This document shows, one piece after another, positions 26,884 to 34,737 of a stretch of 64,000 nt of DNA. How positions within the stretch are numbered: position 1 is the first letter of the stretch; every line of letters starts with the position of its first letter. The stretch is from Lewinellaceae bacterium (GTDB lineage Bacteria > Bacteroidota > Bacteroidia > Chitinophagales > Saprospiraceae), in the NCBI GenBank assembly GCA_020636025.1, contig JACJYQ010000001.1, positions 682,001 to 746,000 on the forward strand, given 5' to 3'. A model generated the notes under the pieces. It ran no database searches, was not told the origin of the DNA, and was given only the letters and a program-made list of their open reading frames with translations. A program made the position numbers and the translations under genes.

Positions 26884-29210
26884 CTGACTTTTAGTTCAAT
26901 CACGAACTCAGAAGCATACTTTTCCTCTCCACCAAGTACCCAATGCGCTGGTGATGGCAGCATTTCTTCCATTAGCAAAGCTTCGTTTTTAATGCTCTTG
27001 ATAAGTTTTTGAAAAACCAGGATTGATACTGGACTACTTCCGTCAAAGTGCTGTGGTTTGTCTGCTCCTCCAGCCTTTTTTGCAAAGAAGTGCTGAGGCA
27101 ATCCCAATTTATTAAATTGCTCATTCAGCATATTGAAAAATTGAAAACCTGTATTTCCTGATGTCAACACTGTCAGGAAAGAGGAATCCAGAAACCATGC
27201 TTGGCGGCTGAGAATCAGACTTTTGTACTCTACCCTATTTCGCATTTTAATGCCCTCGGCAATTTCAACCCAACGGTTATTATTTCCGGATAAAAAACTG
27301 GATGATACATTGGGAATTCCAAGCTGCCACAAAATCTGAACAACCGGTGGCCTCTGTTCCGGAGCTTCCAGCCCTAGATCAATAAACTGAACGGTGTTGC
27401 CAGTAATCTTGTTAATGAGAACAGGTCCGGTTTGAAGGCATTTCACCCCAAGGTCTGAAAACAACAGGTTTCTCCTGCCATGAGCTTTTCCACCGGGCAT
27501 TTGAATGCCCTTTTCAAATCGGATCGCTTGAAAATTTGCATTTGACCAACTTTGCCAGGGAAAAACATACTCTTCAGGATCAATCCACGATTCAATGGAT
27601 TTGTGAAAATCCTGGGGAAATAAATGAAGCCATCTGGAATACAATTTTCCGCCTCCAGGAAACAAGGCATTTACAACTCCTTTGTAGGAATTTTCTTGTT
27701 TATATACCTGCAGTAAGGCGCCTATTTTTCCATCATATCTGGATTGCTCCATTATGGTTGAGGCTATATTGCTATTCATAAATTCCTTGCAAAAGAATTG
27801 AAAGTCAATTACTTCATCAATTTCAAAATTTGATTTAGCATACATTTTCAGTCTTGATCCAAGCTCATTCATTGGATGAGTACCAATGTTTTTCCAACAA
27901 TCTTCAAGGTCTTTTATCATGGATTGAATTGTCGGTATTGGACAATTAATTTGGTGTGTTCTTTCGACATCCTCATAATACAAGTGCTCCGGCTTGGCTA
28001 CAGCAGTCCCCCCCTTGTATCTGGCGAAATATTGATTCAACGCATCAAGTGCTTGAGCTTGGGAGTTCAAAGCATCTTCAATCGAGAGGTATGGAATTGA
28101 CTTGCCGGTATTCCGAATAAATTGGAGGAGAACAATCGTATCTGTTAACCTGGCTGACGAGTCCAAATGGCTCAAATAACTTATCAGATTGTTTAACCAC
28201 GAAGGACTAAGCCCGTTTTCTGGCAATTTCCAGGAAAGAAAACCAATATCAACAAGCTCTGAAAGCAATGCTTCGTGTTCTTCTGTTGCGCCATCAATGA
28301 TCTGTGACATAGAGTTCAAAAGCACTTTGTAGTTGACACTCCTCTCGTTCTGCTGAAATTGCTTAATCAACCAAGTCAACAGTTCATTAGTGGAAATATG
28401 TTGGAAGGCCTCTTGCAGCCCGTCGAAATAAAGCCATTCCAGCTTTTCAAGTCCTTCACAACTTTGTGGCAAACAAGGATTTAACTCCAAGTTGAGAGAA
28501 GTCTTAAACCCTTGGTCACTCAGTAAAATGTCATAAATAGCTGGCAAGATGGCCACATTTGGAGTAATAGATACTTTATCCGGCAGGGTCAATACTGATC
28601 CGGAATTGTGTTGACGCCACAATTGAACTGTTCCGAGGCTACTGAGTGGCGACGTTTTAAAGACTGCTCTGCTCAAATATTGAATCAACGAAAAAGCAAT
28701 TTGACGGTCTTTCTTATTAAGCTGGTAAATTGGTTTCGAGCTGAATTTCTCCAAATTCTGGAGAAGATCATGACTGGTAAATAAAAACAGACGCTTTATT
28801 TCTGGAGTGTCTGCAAGTTTTTGCAAGGCGATGTACTCTTTGATCAGCTTTTGTTCGTACTGAGACTCAACTTGTTTTTTATGATTAAGGGTTGCCTTCC
28901 AATCTAATAAACTCCTCTCGAATCTTTTCAATGTGTCTGTACTAACCAATTTACCCACTTTTCCTGTAAAATCATCCGGAGGCAATTTTCGGTTCCGGAA
29001 AAAGGCTTTTCTGTTATTGTACACAGAAGTTCTTAGTTCAGAATCCGGCAATTCAGTTAAAAGGGCATCAAAACAACTTTGCAAATCAACAGCTATTAAA
29101 GCATCATCCACTTGATCAAAACTTATTTCAGGATGTGCATTTATTATTTGTTGCCAACGTTGCAAAGGCAACCCGGCAGCCCTTATAAGAATCATAGGAA
29201 AGTTTTCCAT
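26880..29210 (-). CDS. Stand-alone lantibiotic-dehydratase (LanB) glutamylation-domain protein, PEARL-like or split LanB
   Basis: From ATG 29210 the protein has 776 residues and covers the LanB N-terminal domain (PF04738) only. The start ENFPMILIRAAGLPLQRW resembles the LanB entry strand; LIQYLSRAVFKTSPLSSLGTV (about 205-225) is the counterpart of the conserved R-x3-R-STPFG region, with K in place of the second arginine; GGKAHGRRNLLFSD and the end KPQHFDGSSPVSILVFQ to LPSPAHWVLGGEEKYASEFVIEL match the domain's C-terminal part. No SpaB_C elimination domain follows, so on family knowledge it should use an aminoacyl-tRNA to modify a peptide without eliminating glutamate, or work with a partner encoded elsewhere. 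No precursor, cyclase or transporter adjoins it. ATG 29195 is an alternative start. Confidence 0.75.
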   Translation of the reverse strand: MENFPMILIRAAGLPLQRWQQIINAHPEISFDQVDDALIAVDLQSCFDALLTELPDSELRTSVYNNRKAFFRNRKLPPDDFTGKVGKLVSTDTLKRFERSLLDWKATLNHKKQVESQYEQKLIKEYIALQKLADTPEIKRLFLFTSHDLLQNLEKFSSKPIYQLNKKDRQIAFSLIQYLSRAVFKTSPLSSLGTVQLWRQHNSGSVLTLPDKVSITPNVAILPAIYDILLSDQGFKTSLNLELNPCLPQSCEGLEKLEWLYFDGLQEAFQHISTNELLTWLIKQFQQNERSVNYKVLLNSMSQIIDGATEEHEALLSELVDIGFLSWKLPENGLSPSWLNNLISYLSHLDSSARLTDTIVLLQFIRNTGKSIPYLSIEDALNSQAQALDALNQYFARYKGGTAVAKPEHLYYEDVERTHQINCPIPTIQSMIKDLEDCWKNIGTHPMNELGSRLKMYAKSNFEIDEVIDFQFFCKEFMNSNIASTIMEQSRYDGKIGALLQVYKQENSYKGVVNALFPGGGKLYSRWLHLFPQDFHKSIESWIDPEEYVFPWQSWSNANFQAIRFEKGIQMPGGKAHGRRNLLFSDLGVKCLQTGPVLINKITGNTVQFIDLGLEAPEQRPPVVQILWQLGIPNVSSSFLSGNNNRWVEIAEGIKMRNRVEYKSLILSRQAWFLDSSFLTVLTSGNTGFQFFNMLNEQFNKLGLPQHFFAKKAGGADKPQHFDGSSPVSILVFQKLIKSIKNEALLMEEMLPSPAHWVLGGEEKYASEFVIELKVS

Positions 29211-29265
29211 ATCAATTGCAATATGCCACAATTTGGTGTATAGAATTGAATTCCCGCTATTAGCA

Positions 29266-29910
29266 ATGAAAAAATATCTCCTTTTGCTTTTTTCAAACAT
29301 GTCATTGATTCTTCTGGCGCAGGAACCAGGAAATAATCAAAGTGCATGGGGTTTTGCATTGGGTATGGAAACACAAACCCTGGGTATTGAAAGTTTAGAC
29401 CGCCACAAACCTATGGAATCACTGGTTTCTTCCGGTCAAAATCAGCTGGGTATGACCATGGGTATAAACTATCGTAAAATAATCTGGCGCGGCCTGGCTT
29501 TTGAACCGGGATTGTTCTTTTCCTACAACCGAAACAAGGTCAATTTTAGTCCGGGTAGTCAGGAGCGCTTTCAATTTGTCGACATTGAACTTCCGCTTCA
29601 CTTGAGTGTAACAAACCAAAAATCAGGCACTTTTCCAGTACGGGGTAAAATCCTCTTTGGCGCCAGAACATCCTGGAACTTCTTTCAGAACCCTGCCGAA
29701 AAGCTGCGTTTCCTACCTGAGCGTCTTGGACTCGACCTCGGCTTGGGAGTTGCCATTCATTGTGATAAATGGATTATTTATCCAGAAGTGGTTTATTCGC
29801 ACGGCATCAACAACATTCACGATTTTACTGGTACGGAATATGACTATTTCGTTGGTCAGGCCGTCAGGGACAAGCTGGCCTTTCGCCTGCTGTTTGAGCG
29901 CAACAAATAA
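29266..29910 (+). CDS. Outer-membrane beta-barrel protein, PorT-like
   Basis: The protein has 214 residues from ATG 29266, with a signal peptide (KKYLLLLFSNMSLILLAQ). The rest alternates polar and aromatic residues as in an 8-stranded barrel: FVDIELPLHLSV, GKILFGARTSWN, RLGLDLGLGVAI, WIIYPEVVYSHGINNI, and a C-terminal aromatic strand LAFRLLFERNK. The order fits the PorT family, a T9SS component in the outer membrane, but the match is by pattern only, and a general PorT-family barrel is the safer call. It is divergent from the LanB-like gene; the two starts are about 55 bp apart. Confidence 0.6.
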   Translation: MKKYLLLLFSNMSLILLAQEPGNNQSAWGFALGMETQTLGIESLDRHKPMESLVSSGQNQLGMTMGINYRKIIWRGLAFEPGLFFSYNRNKVNFSPGSQERFQFVDIELPLHLSVTNQKSGTFPVRGKILFGARTSWNFFQNPAEKLRFLPERLGLDLGLGVAIHCDKWIIYPEVVYSHGINNIHDFTGTEYDYFVGQAVRDKLAFRLLFERNK

Positions 29911-29973
29911 GCACTTTTGAGCAGCCAACCTGGATAAAACAGCAACTTTTTATCTTGGGGCCAAAATTGCTTA

Positions 29974-31506
29974 ATGATGCGAAATACCCTTACACTTATA
30001 TTCATCTTTTCTCTCTCATCTCTCTTTGCTCAAGAGCCAGCAAAAAATATGCTGGAGCCATGCGGAACACCAGCAGGCATTTCACCCTGGTTGAGGTTTT
30101 ATTCAGATCACAAGGCTGAAATGGAATATCGATCAAATGATACACTTTGGGTTGGACTGCAGGCGCATTTACTGGCTCGTGACAACGGCACCGGTCGCTT
30201 TCCATTCGACAGGTTTATGGATGCTTTATGCCGTTTGAATACTGACTTTGCTGAATCTAATATTCAATTCTATTTAAAGGATGATATAAATCTCATTGAT
30301 AATTCGGCCTGGTATGCCCACACAACCATTCCTGCGGGCATTGATATGATGTTGACCAATAATGTGGATGATGCTTTTAACAGCTATTTTGTAGGAAACC
30401 CGGCAGGAAACTGTGGCTATAATTTACCTTACGGCGGCGTTGCCATTGGACATTCCTGTGCTTCTGCTTCTGATCACACCTGGGCACATGAGGCCGGACA
30501 TGCTTTGTCCTTGCCACATCCATTTATAGGTTGGGAAGGCAAGCAGTACAATTATGCCATACCTACGCCAACTTCGGTTACCTACGACTACACCTATTTC
30601 CACGACACCATTGATACTCAGATACCTGCACCTTTGGATACAGCTTTGGTAGAATATGTGGACGGATCCAATTGTGCCATTGCCTCTGATCTTATTTGTG
30701 ATACAAAACCAGATTACATAAGTTCAAGATGGACTTGCAATGGACAGGGCATGAGCCCTGCCATACAAAAAGATCCGGCAGGCGTTGATTTTCAATCTGA
30801 TGGCAGCCTGTTTATGTCTTATGCCGATGATGCATGCCAGACCCGCTTTAGTCCGGAAGAAATACAGGTCATGCGTGCGAATTTGGCAACTGAAAAAGCC
30901 AATTGGTTGGGGTCAGCTCCACAGCTTGGTGAGATCACACAGCTTGTTAACCAAATATCGCCTATTCAGGATCAGGTTGTGCCAGTAGCAGGCACCCAGT
31001 TAGTGTGGAGTTCAGCACCAAACGCCACTCATTATGTAGTTGAAGCATCTCGCTTTTCAAGTTATGCTTTGCGTGAAGTTGAAATGATTACTTCAGATAC
31101 ATTTGTAACCACACCGGCATTATTGGCAAACAGGACTTATTATTGGCGGGTTAAAGCATTCAATGCTGCTCATTTTTGTGCTGATTTGTCAGAATCTGCA
31201 ACCTTTGTAACAGCCCCAACCTCTGCTGCTTTCGAACCGGATTCTGAAGGCTGGCGTTGTTACCCTACTGTTTTATCGCCTGGTCATGTACTCAATCTTG
31301 AAATACCTGAAAGCTGGCTGGGTAAAACATCAAAAGTTGCCTGTTATGATGTTGCCGGCAATTTGAAATGGGACAGTAAATTGTTGATTAGTGGCTACAA
31401 AATGATGTTGCAAGTACCCCTTGAAAATTGGCAAACAGGACTGTATTACCTTGTACTAAGCAATGAAATGGGTATAAAAAGACAAGCATTGATGATCGCC
31501 AAATAA
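29974..31506 (+). CDS. T9SS-secreted metzincin-like metalloprotease (copy 1)
   Basis: The 510-residue protein has a signal peptide (LTLIFIFSLSSLFAQ). The catalytic region has HEAGHALSLPH (about residue 171), an HExxHxxxxxH zinc site with serine instead of the usual glycine, and a Met-turn candidate LFMSYADDAC about 110 residues later, which suggests an M43-like (pappalysin/cytophagalysin) metzincin. Cysteines in NPAGNCGY, GHSCAS, DGSNCAI, ICDTKPDY and WTCNGQG are shared with copy 2. An FN3-like module (about 335-415) and a type A T9SS sorting domain (about 425-510) follow. Copy 2 starts 97 bp later. Confidence 0.8.
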   Translation: MMRNTLTLIFIFSLSSLFAQEPAKNMLEPCGTPAGISPWLRFYSDHKAEMEYRSNDTLWVGLQAHLLARDNGTGRFPFDRFMDALCRLNTDFAESNIQFYLKDDINLIDNSAWYAHTTIPAGIDMMLTNNVDDAFNSYFVGNPAGNCGYNLPYGGVAIGHSCASASDHTWAHEAGHALSLPHPFIGWEGKQYNYAIPTPTSVTYDYTYFHDTIDTQIPAPLDTALVEYVDGSNCAIASDLICDTKPDYISSRWTCNGQGMSPAIQKDPAGVDFQSDGSLFMSYADDACQTRFSPEEIQVMRANLATEKANWLGSAPQLGEITQLVNQISPIQDQVVPVAGTQLVWSSAPNATHYVVEASRFSSYALREVEMITSDTFVTTPALLANRTYYWRVKAFNAAHFCADLSESATFVTAPTSAAFEPDSEGWRCYPTVLSPGHVLNLEIPESWLGKTSKVACYDVAGNLKWDSKLLISGYKMMLQVPLENWQTGLYYLVLSNEMGIKRQALMIAK

Positions 31507-31603
31507 ATTGATTTTGTCGCTGAGTAGCGACTGTGGCAATCTGTATCCATTGTTTTTCGAACAAAGTGGGAACTTTGTGCTTTAAAATTAGCTGATTAAT
31601 TCG

Positions 31604-33100
31604 ATGAATTACCTTTTCAAACTTTTACTGCCCGGCTTGATTTTGCTGGGACAAATCTCCAATGCTCAAACCAACGGGGACAACACTTGTGGCACTACTG
31701 GCATCACTCCCTGGTTTAAGTGGTATGTAGAAAACAGAGAAATGCTCGCTCAAACCCGAGGTGTAGACACCAATTGGTTGTATGTTCCAGTTACAATACA
31801 GATTACCGGAACAGATGAAGGCGATCAACACATGAATCTGGAATCTGCCATTATCGCACTAAACAACATGAACCAGCAGTTCACAGAAGCACGGATCCGG
31901 TTTTATATGATGCCTGGAGATCCATTTCGGTATCTCGATAATTCATATTGGCATGTCCATGGCTGGGATGGTGGAGACGATTTGATCAATTCCAACTTTT
32001 TGCCAAATCGTCTAAATGCATTTGTGGTTCGGGATCCGGCAGGCAACTGCGGTTACTCCTGGCAAGACGCCATCGTATTGGGTAGAAACTGCTCCGGGGC
32101 ATATAATACAACCTGGGCTCATGAGGCAGGGCACCATTTTTCTCTACCCCACCCTTTTTTCGGCTGGGAAGGAGAAACCTGGGATTATTCTCTTCCTGCA
32201 CCGAACCAGGTTAGCGGACATAATGTTGAGAAAACCGATGGGTCAAATTGTTATGTATCCGGTGATTTCTTCTGTGATACAAAGCCCGATTATCTTAATT
32301 ACCGCTGGAGCTGCAACCAGGACAAGGAGAGCCTGACCCTTCAACATGATCCAAACGGTGAAGAGTTTCGCTCTGACGCCTCTCTTTATATGAGTTATTC
32401 TCTGGACGCCTGCGCCAGCCGTTTCACTCCGGAACAAATAGAAGCCATGCGGACCAATTTGAATACTCAACATAGTGATTACCTTCAGATAACAGATCCA
32501 TTACAGGAAATATCGGATGACAATCCAGTAGAATTGATTAGTCCACTCGATACAGTTTTTGTTCAGTACGACAATGTGACCTTTTCATGGAATCCTGTGC
32601 CGAATGCTTCTCTGTATACTGTTGAAGTAGGTTTGCATGAAAACATGCTCCCTCGTTTTGTCTGGGAAACGGTATACAACACGACTACTTTGACAGTTAC
32701 CAAAAACCTCCCGAATAACAAGTTACTTTATTGGAGGGTCCGTCCTTATAGCGAGTGGGATCTGAGCAAACAATTGGCACCGCAACAGTTGGGAGTGTTT
32801 AAAACATTCAACACAACGGCAACCAACGAACTGGAAAGGAAAGTCCAGGCAGATTTGTCGCCAAATCCTGTTGTCGCTGGCCTTAATGCCCAGATTGTAT
32901 TCCAATCAGAAGAGCCTGTTTCAGCCATGCTTTTCCTGTCTGATATGAATGGCAGAAAAGTATACAACCAGGCCATTCAATTGGGAAGCGGAGAAAACCT
33001 GATTGATGTTCCAACCGACAAACTGAGTGCAGGTCTTTACTTTGTTTCCATTCAAAATGAATCCGGTAGTATTGTTAAGCGACTTGCTGTCATAAACTAA
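31604..33100 (+). CDS. T9SS-secreted metzincin-like metalloprotease (copy 2)
   Basis: The 498-residue paralogue of the preceding gene has a signal peptide (YLFKLLLPGLILLGQISNAQ), zinc site HEAGHHFSLPHPFFGWEGE (about residue 172), Met-turn candidate LYMSYSLDAC, the same cysteine framework, an FN3-like domain (PVELISPLDTVFV onward) and a C-terminal T9SS domain beginning LSPNPVVAGLN. It lacks the threonine/tyrosine-rich insertion that copy 1 has between the zinc site and DGSNC (about 25 residues). The clear divergence implies an old tandem duplication, perhaps with different substrates. A hairpin at 33130-33168 follows. Confidence 0.8.
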   Translation: MNYLFKLLLPGLILLGQISNAQTNGDNTCGTTGITPWFKWYVENREMLAQTRGVDTNWLYVPVTIQITGTDEGDQHMNLESAIIALNNMNQQFTEARIRFYMMPGDPFRYLDNSYWHVHGWDGGDDLINSNFLPNRLNAFVVRDPAGNCGYSWQDAIVLGRNCSGAYNTTWAHEAGHHFSLPHPFFGWEGETWDYSLPAPNQVSGHNVEKTDGSNCYVSGDFFCDTKPDYLNYRWSCNQDKESLTLQHDPNGEEFRSDASLYMSYSLDACASRFTPEQIEAMRTNLNTQHSDYLQITDPLQEISDDNPVELISPLDTVFVQYDNVTFSWNPVPNASLYTVEVGLHENMLPRFVWETVYNTTTLTVTKNLPNNKLLYWRVRPYSEWDLSKQLAPQQLGVFKTFNTTATNELERKVQADLSPNPVVAGLNAQIVFQSEEPVSAMLFLSDMNGRKVYNQAIQLGSGENLIDVPTDKLSAGLYFVSIQNESGSIVKRLAVIN

Positions 33101-33129
33101 TTATCAGAATCTCCGTTATTCTGAATTGG

Positions 33130-33168
33130 CTCGTCCCCATTTATCCTGTTTGGATTCATGGGGACGAG
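33130..33168 (+). terminator. Hairpin, probable terminator
   Basis: CTCGTCCCCAT (33130-33140) and ATGGGGACGAG (33158-33168) form a perfect 11-bp stem; the loop can pair further (ATCC/GGAT). The tail TTATTAATAG is only moderately T-rich, so termination may be partial. Confidence 0.6.
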
Positions 33169-33178
33169 TTATTAATAG

Positions 33179-33186
33179 TACCTTTG
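33179..33186 (+). promoter_or_regulatory. -7 element TACCTTTG
   Basis: The octamer is an exact TAnnTTTG match just after the hairpin at 33130-33168 and 63 bp before the flippase ATG at 33250. Confidence 0.6.
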
Positions 33187-33249
33187 TGCCGCACTGAGTA
33201 ATACTTTGATTTAGTGCGTGATCCCATCCAATTATTCTATTTCTCACCT

Positions 33250-34737
33250 ATGGGTGTCATTCGTCGGCAAAGTTTAAAACACGTATTTGTAAGTCTGGTA
33301 GGAATGGTCATAGGCGCCTTTAGCACCTTTTTGATTTATCCGCATGTCAGAGAAGGTTATGGGCTTGTACAAATAATGATCCAGATTGGCCTACTCGGAT
33401 TGCCGCTGATGTCTTTAGGAGCGAATACTGTTGCCATCCGTTTTTTTCCAAAATTTCAGGATAAATCATTGGGGCACAATGGCTTTTTACCTGTTTTATT
33501 GTCTCTGTGCATACTCGGCTTTTCCCTAACGGGTATTCTTGCCTATGTTTTTTGGGAACCTTATATGGAACAAGTGGCAGCGCGGGCTCCACTGATACGC
33601 GAATACCTATGGATGGCATTCCCCATGGCCTTTTTCTATGTAGTGAGCACCATACTGTTTGCTTACGCCGCCAATTTCAAGCGAATTGTTGTTCCCAGCA
33701 TACTTCTTGATTTTTCTCAAAAGCTGGTACTGCCCATTTTGATGGTGGCGCTTTGGCAAGGTTGGATCCCTTTAAAGTTAGCGCTTTGGGGTATGGTGAT
33801 TCACTCTTGTTGCGTAACCATTGGCATGATACTCTATTTGCGATGGCTTGGCGAATGGCACTGGAAGCCCAATTTCAAATTTTTAACACCAGCCCTGCAA
33901 AAAGAAATGGCAGCGTACATAGGTTTCTGGACATTAGGAGGCTTTGCCCTATTGCTGGCAACTAAATCAGACATTTTTATGGTTGGATCAATGAGTGCAA
34001 CCAAAGCTGCCGGCACCTTTGCTATTGTGGCGACCCTTGCAGCGCTTATTGAATTGCCCATTAAAAGCCTGTATTCTGCCAGTGTGTCTTCAGTTGCCAG
34101 GCATTTGGCCGACCATAATTATGCGGAATTGGGCAAATTGTATAAAAGTGTATCCATAAACCTGTTGGTAGCTGGTCTGCTCTTATTTTGTGGACTTTGG
34201 ATTAACATTGAAAGTTTATTTCACTTTTTCCCAGCCAGTGAGGTGACAGAAATGAGCGCCGCCGTGTGGGTTTTCTTTTTCATAGGCCTGGCTAAACTTG
34301 CTGAAATGAGCACCGGGCTTAATAATTATATGATTTATTATTCCCCTCATTATTTGTATTCGCTCATTTCCCTTGTTTTATCTGCAGCTTTAACAATAGT
34401 ATTAAATATTACCCTTATCCCAATTTATGGCATAACGGGAGCTGCTATTTCAATTTTGTGTTCCGTTTGTTTTTACAACAGCTTTGGTGTGTGGTTCGTA
34501 TGGTACAAATTTGGGCTGTTTCCTTTTTCTAAAAACACCATCCTGGCCATTGGAATGGCGGTGTTATCATTTGCTTTAGCAAGATTGATACCCTTCTGTA
34601 ACTTTGACCTGTTGGACATCCTCATAAGGGGCGGTGCCTTTGCTCTTCTGTTTGCTTTTTTGGTGATCTACTTTAATGTATCACCTGATTTGACAGAATT
34701 GTGGTTACTTGTCCGTCAAAAATTAAAAAGACGATAA
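33250..34737 (+). CDS. Wzx-like polysaccharide flippase (MOP/PST superfamily)
   Basis: From ATG 33250 (a GTG at 33214 is less likely) the protein has 495 residues with about 12-14 hydrophobic helices across the whole length. The N-terminal VIRRQSLKHVFVSLVGMVIGAFSTFLIYP and LPLMSLGANTVAIRFFPKF pattern is that of Bacteroidota polysaccharide-biosynthesis flippases, which move lipid-linked sugars across the inner membrane. No glycosyltransferase lies nearby, so the substrate is open. Its TAA overlaps the ATG of the next gene by one base, implying translational coupling to the amidohydrolase. Confidence 0.85.
   Translation: MGVIRRQSLKHVFVSLVGMVIGAFSTFLIYPHVREGYGLVQIMIQIGLLGLPLMSLGANTVAIRFFPKFQDKSLGHNGFLPVLLSLCILGFSLTGILAYVFWEPYMEQVAARAPLIREYLWMAFPMAFFYVVSTILFAYAANFKRIVVPSILLDFSQKLVLPILMVALWQGWIPLKLALWGMVIHSCCVTIGMILYLRWLGEWHWKPNFKFLTPALQKEMAAYIGFWTLGGFALLLATKSDIFMVGSMSATKAAGTFAIVATLAALIELPIKSLYSASVSSVARHLADHNYAELGKLYKSVSINLLVAGLLLFCGLWINIESLFHFFPASEVTEMSAAVWVFFFIGLAKLAEMSTGLNNYMIYYSPHYLYSLISLVLSAALTIVLNITLIPIYGITGAAISILCSVCFYNSFGVWFVWYKFGLFPFSKNTILAIGMAVLSFALARLIPFCNFDLLDILIRGGAFALLFAFLVIYFNVSPDLTELWLLVRQKLKRR

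Noticed and set aside
31514..31529. Small hairpin GTCGCT-GAGT-AGCGAC between the protease genes
   Set aside because: Only 6 bp and not followed by a T tract in the plus direction; too weak to call a terminator.
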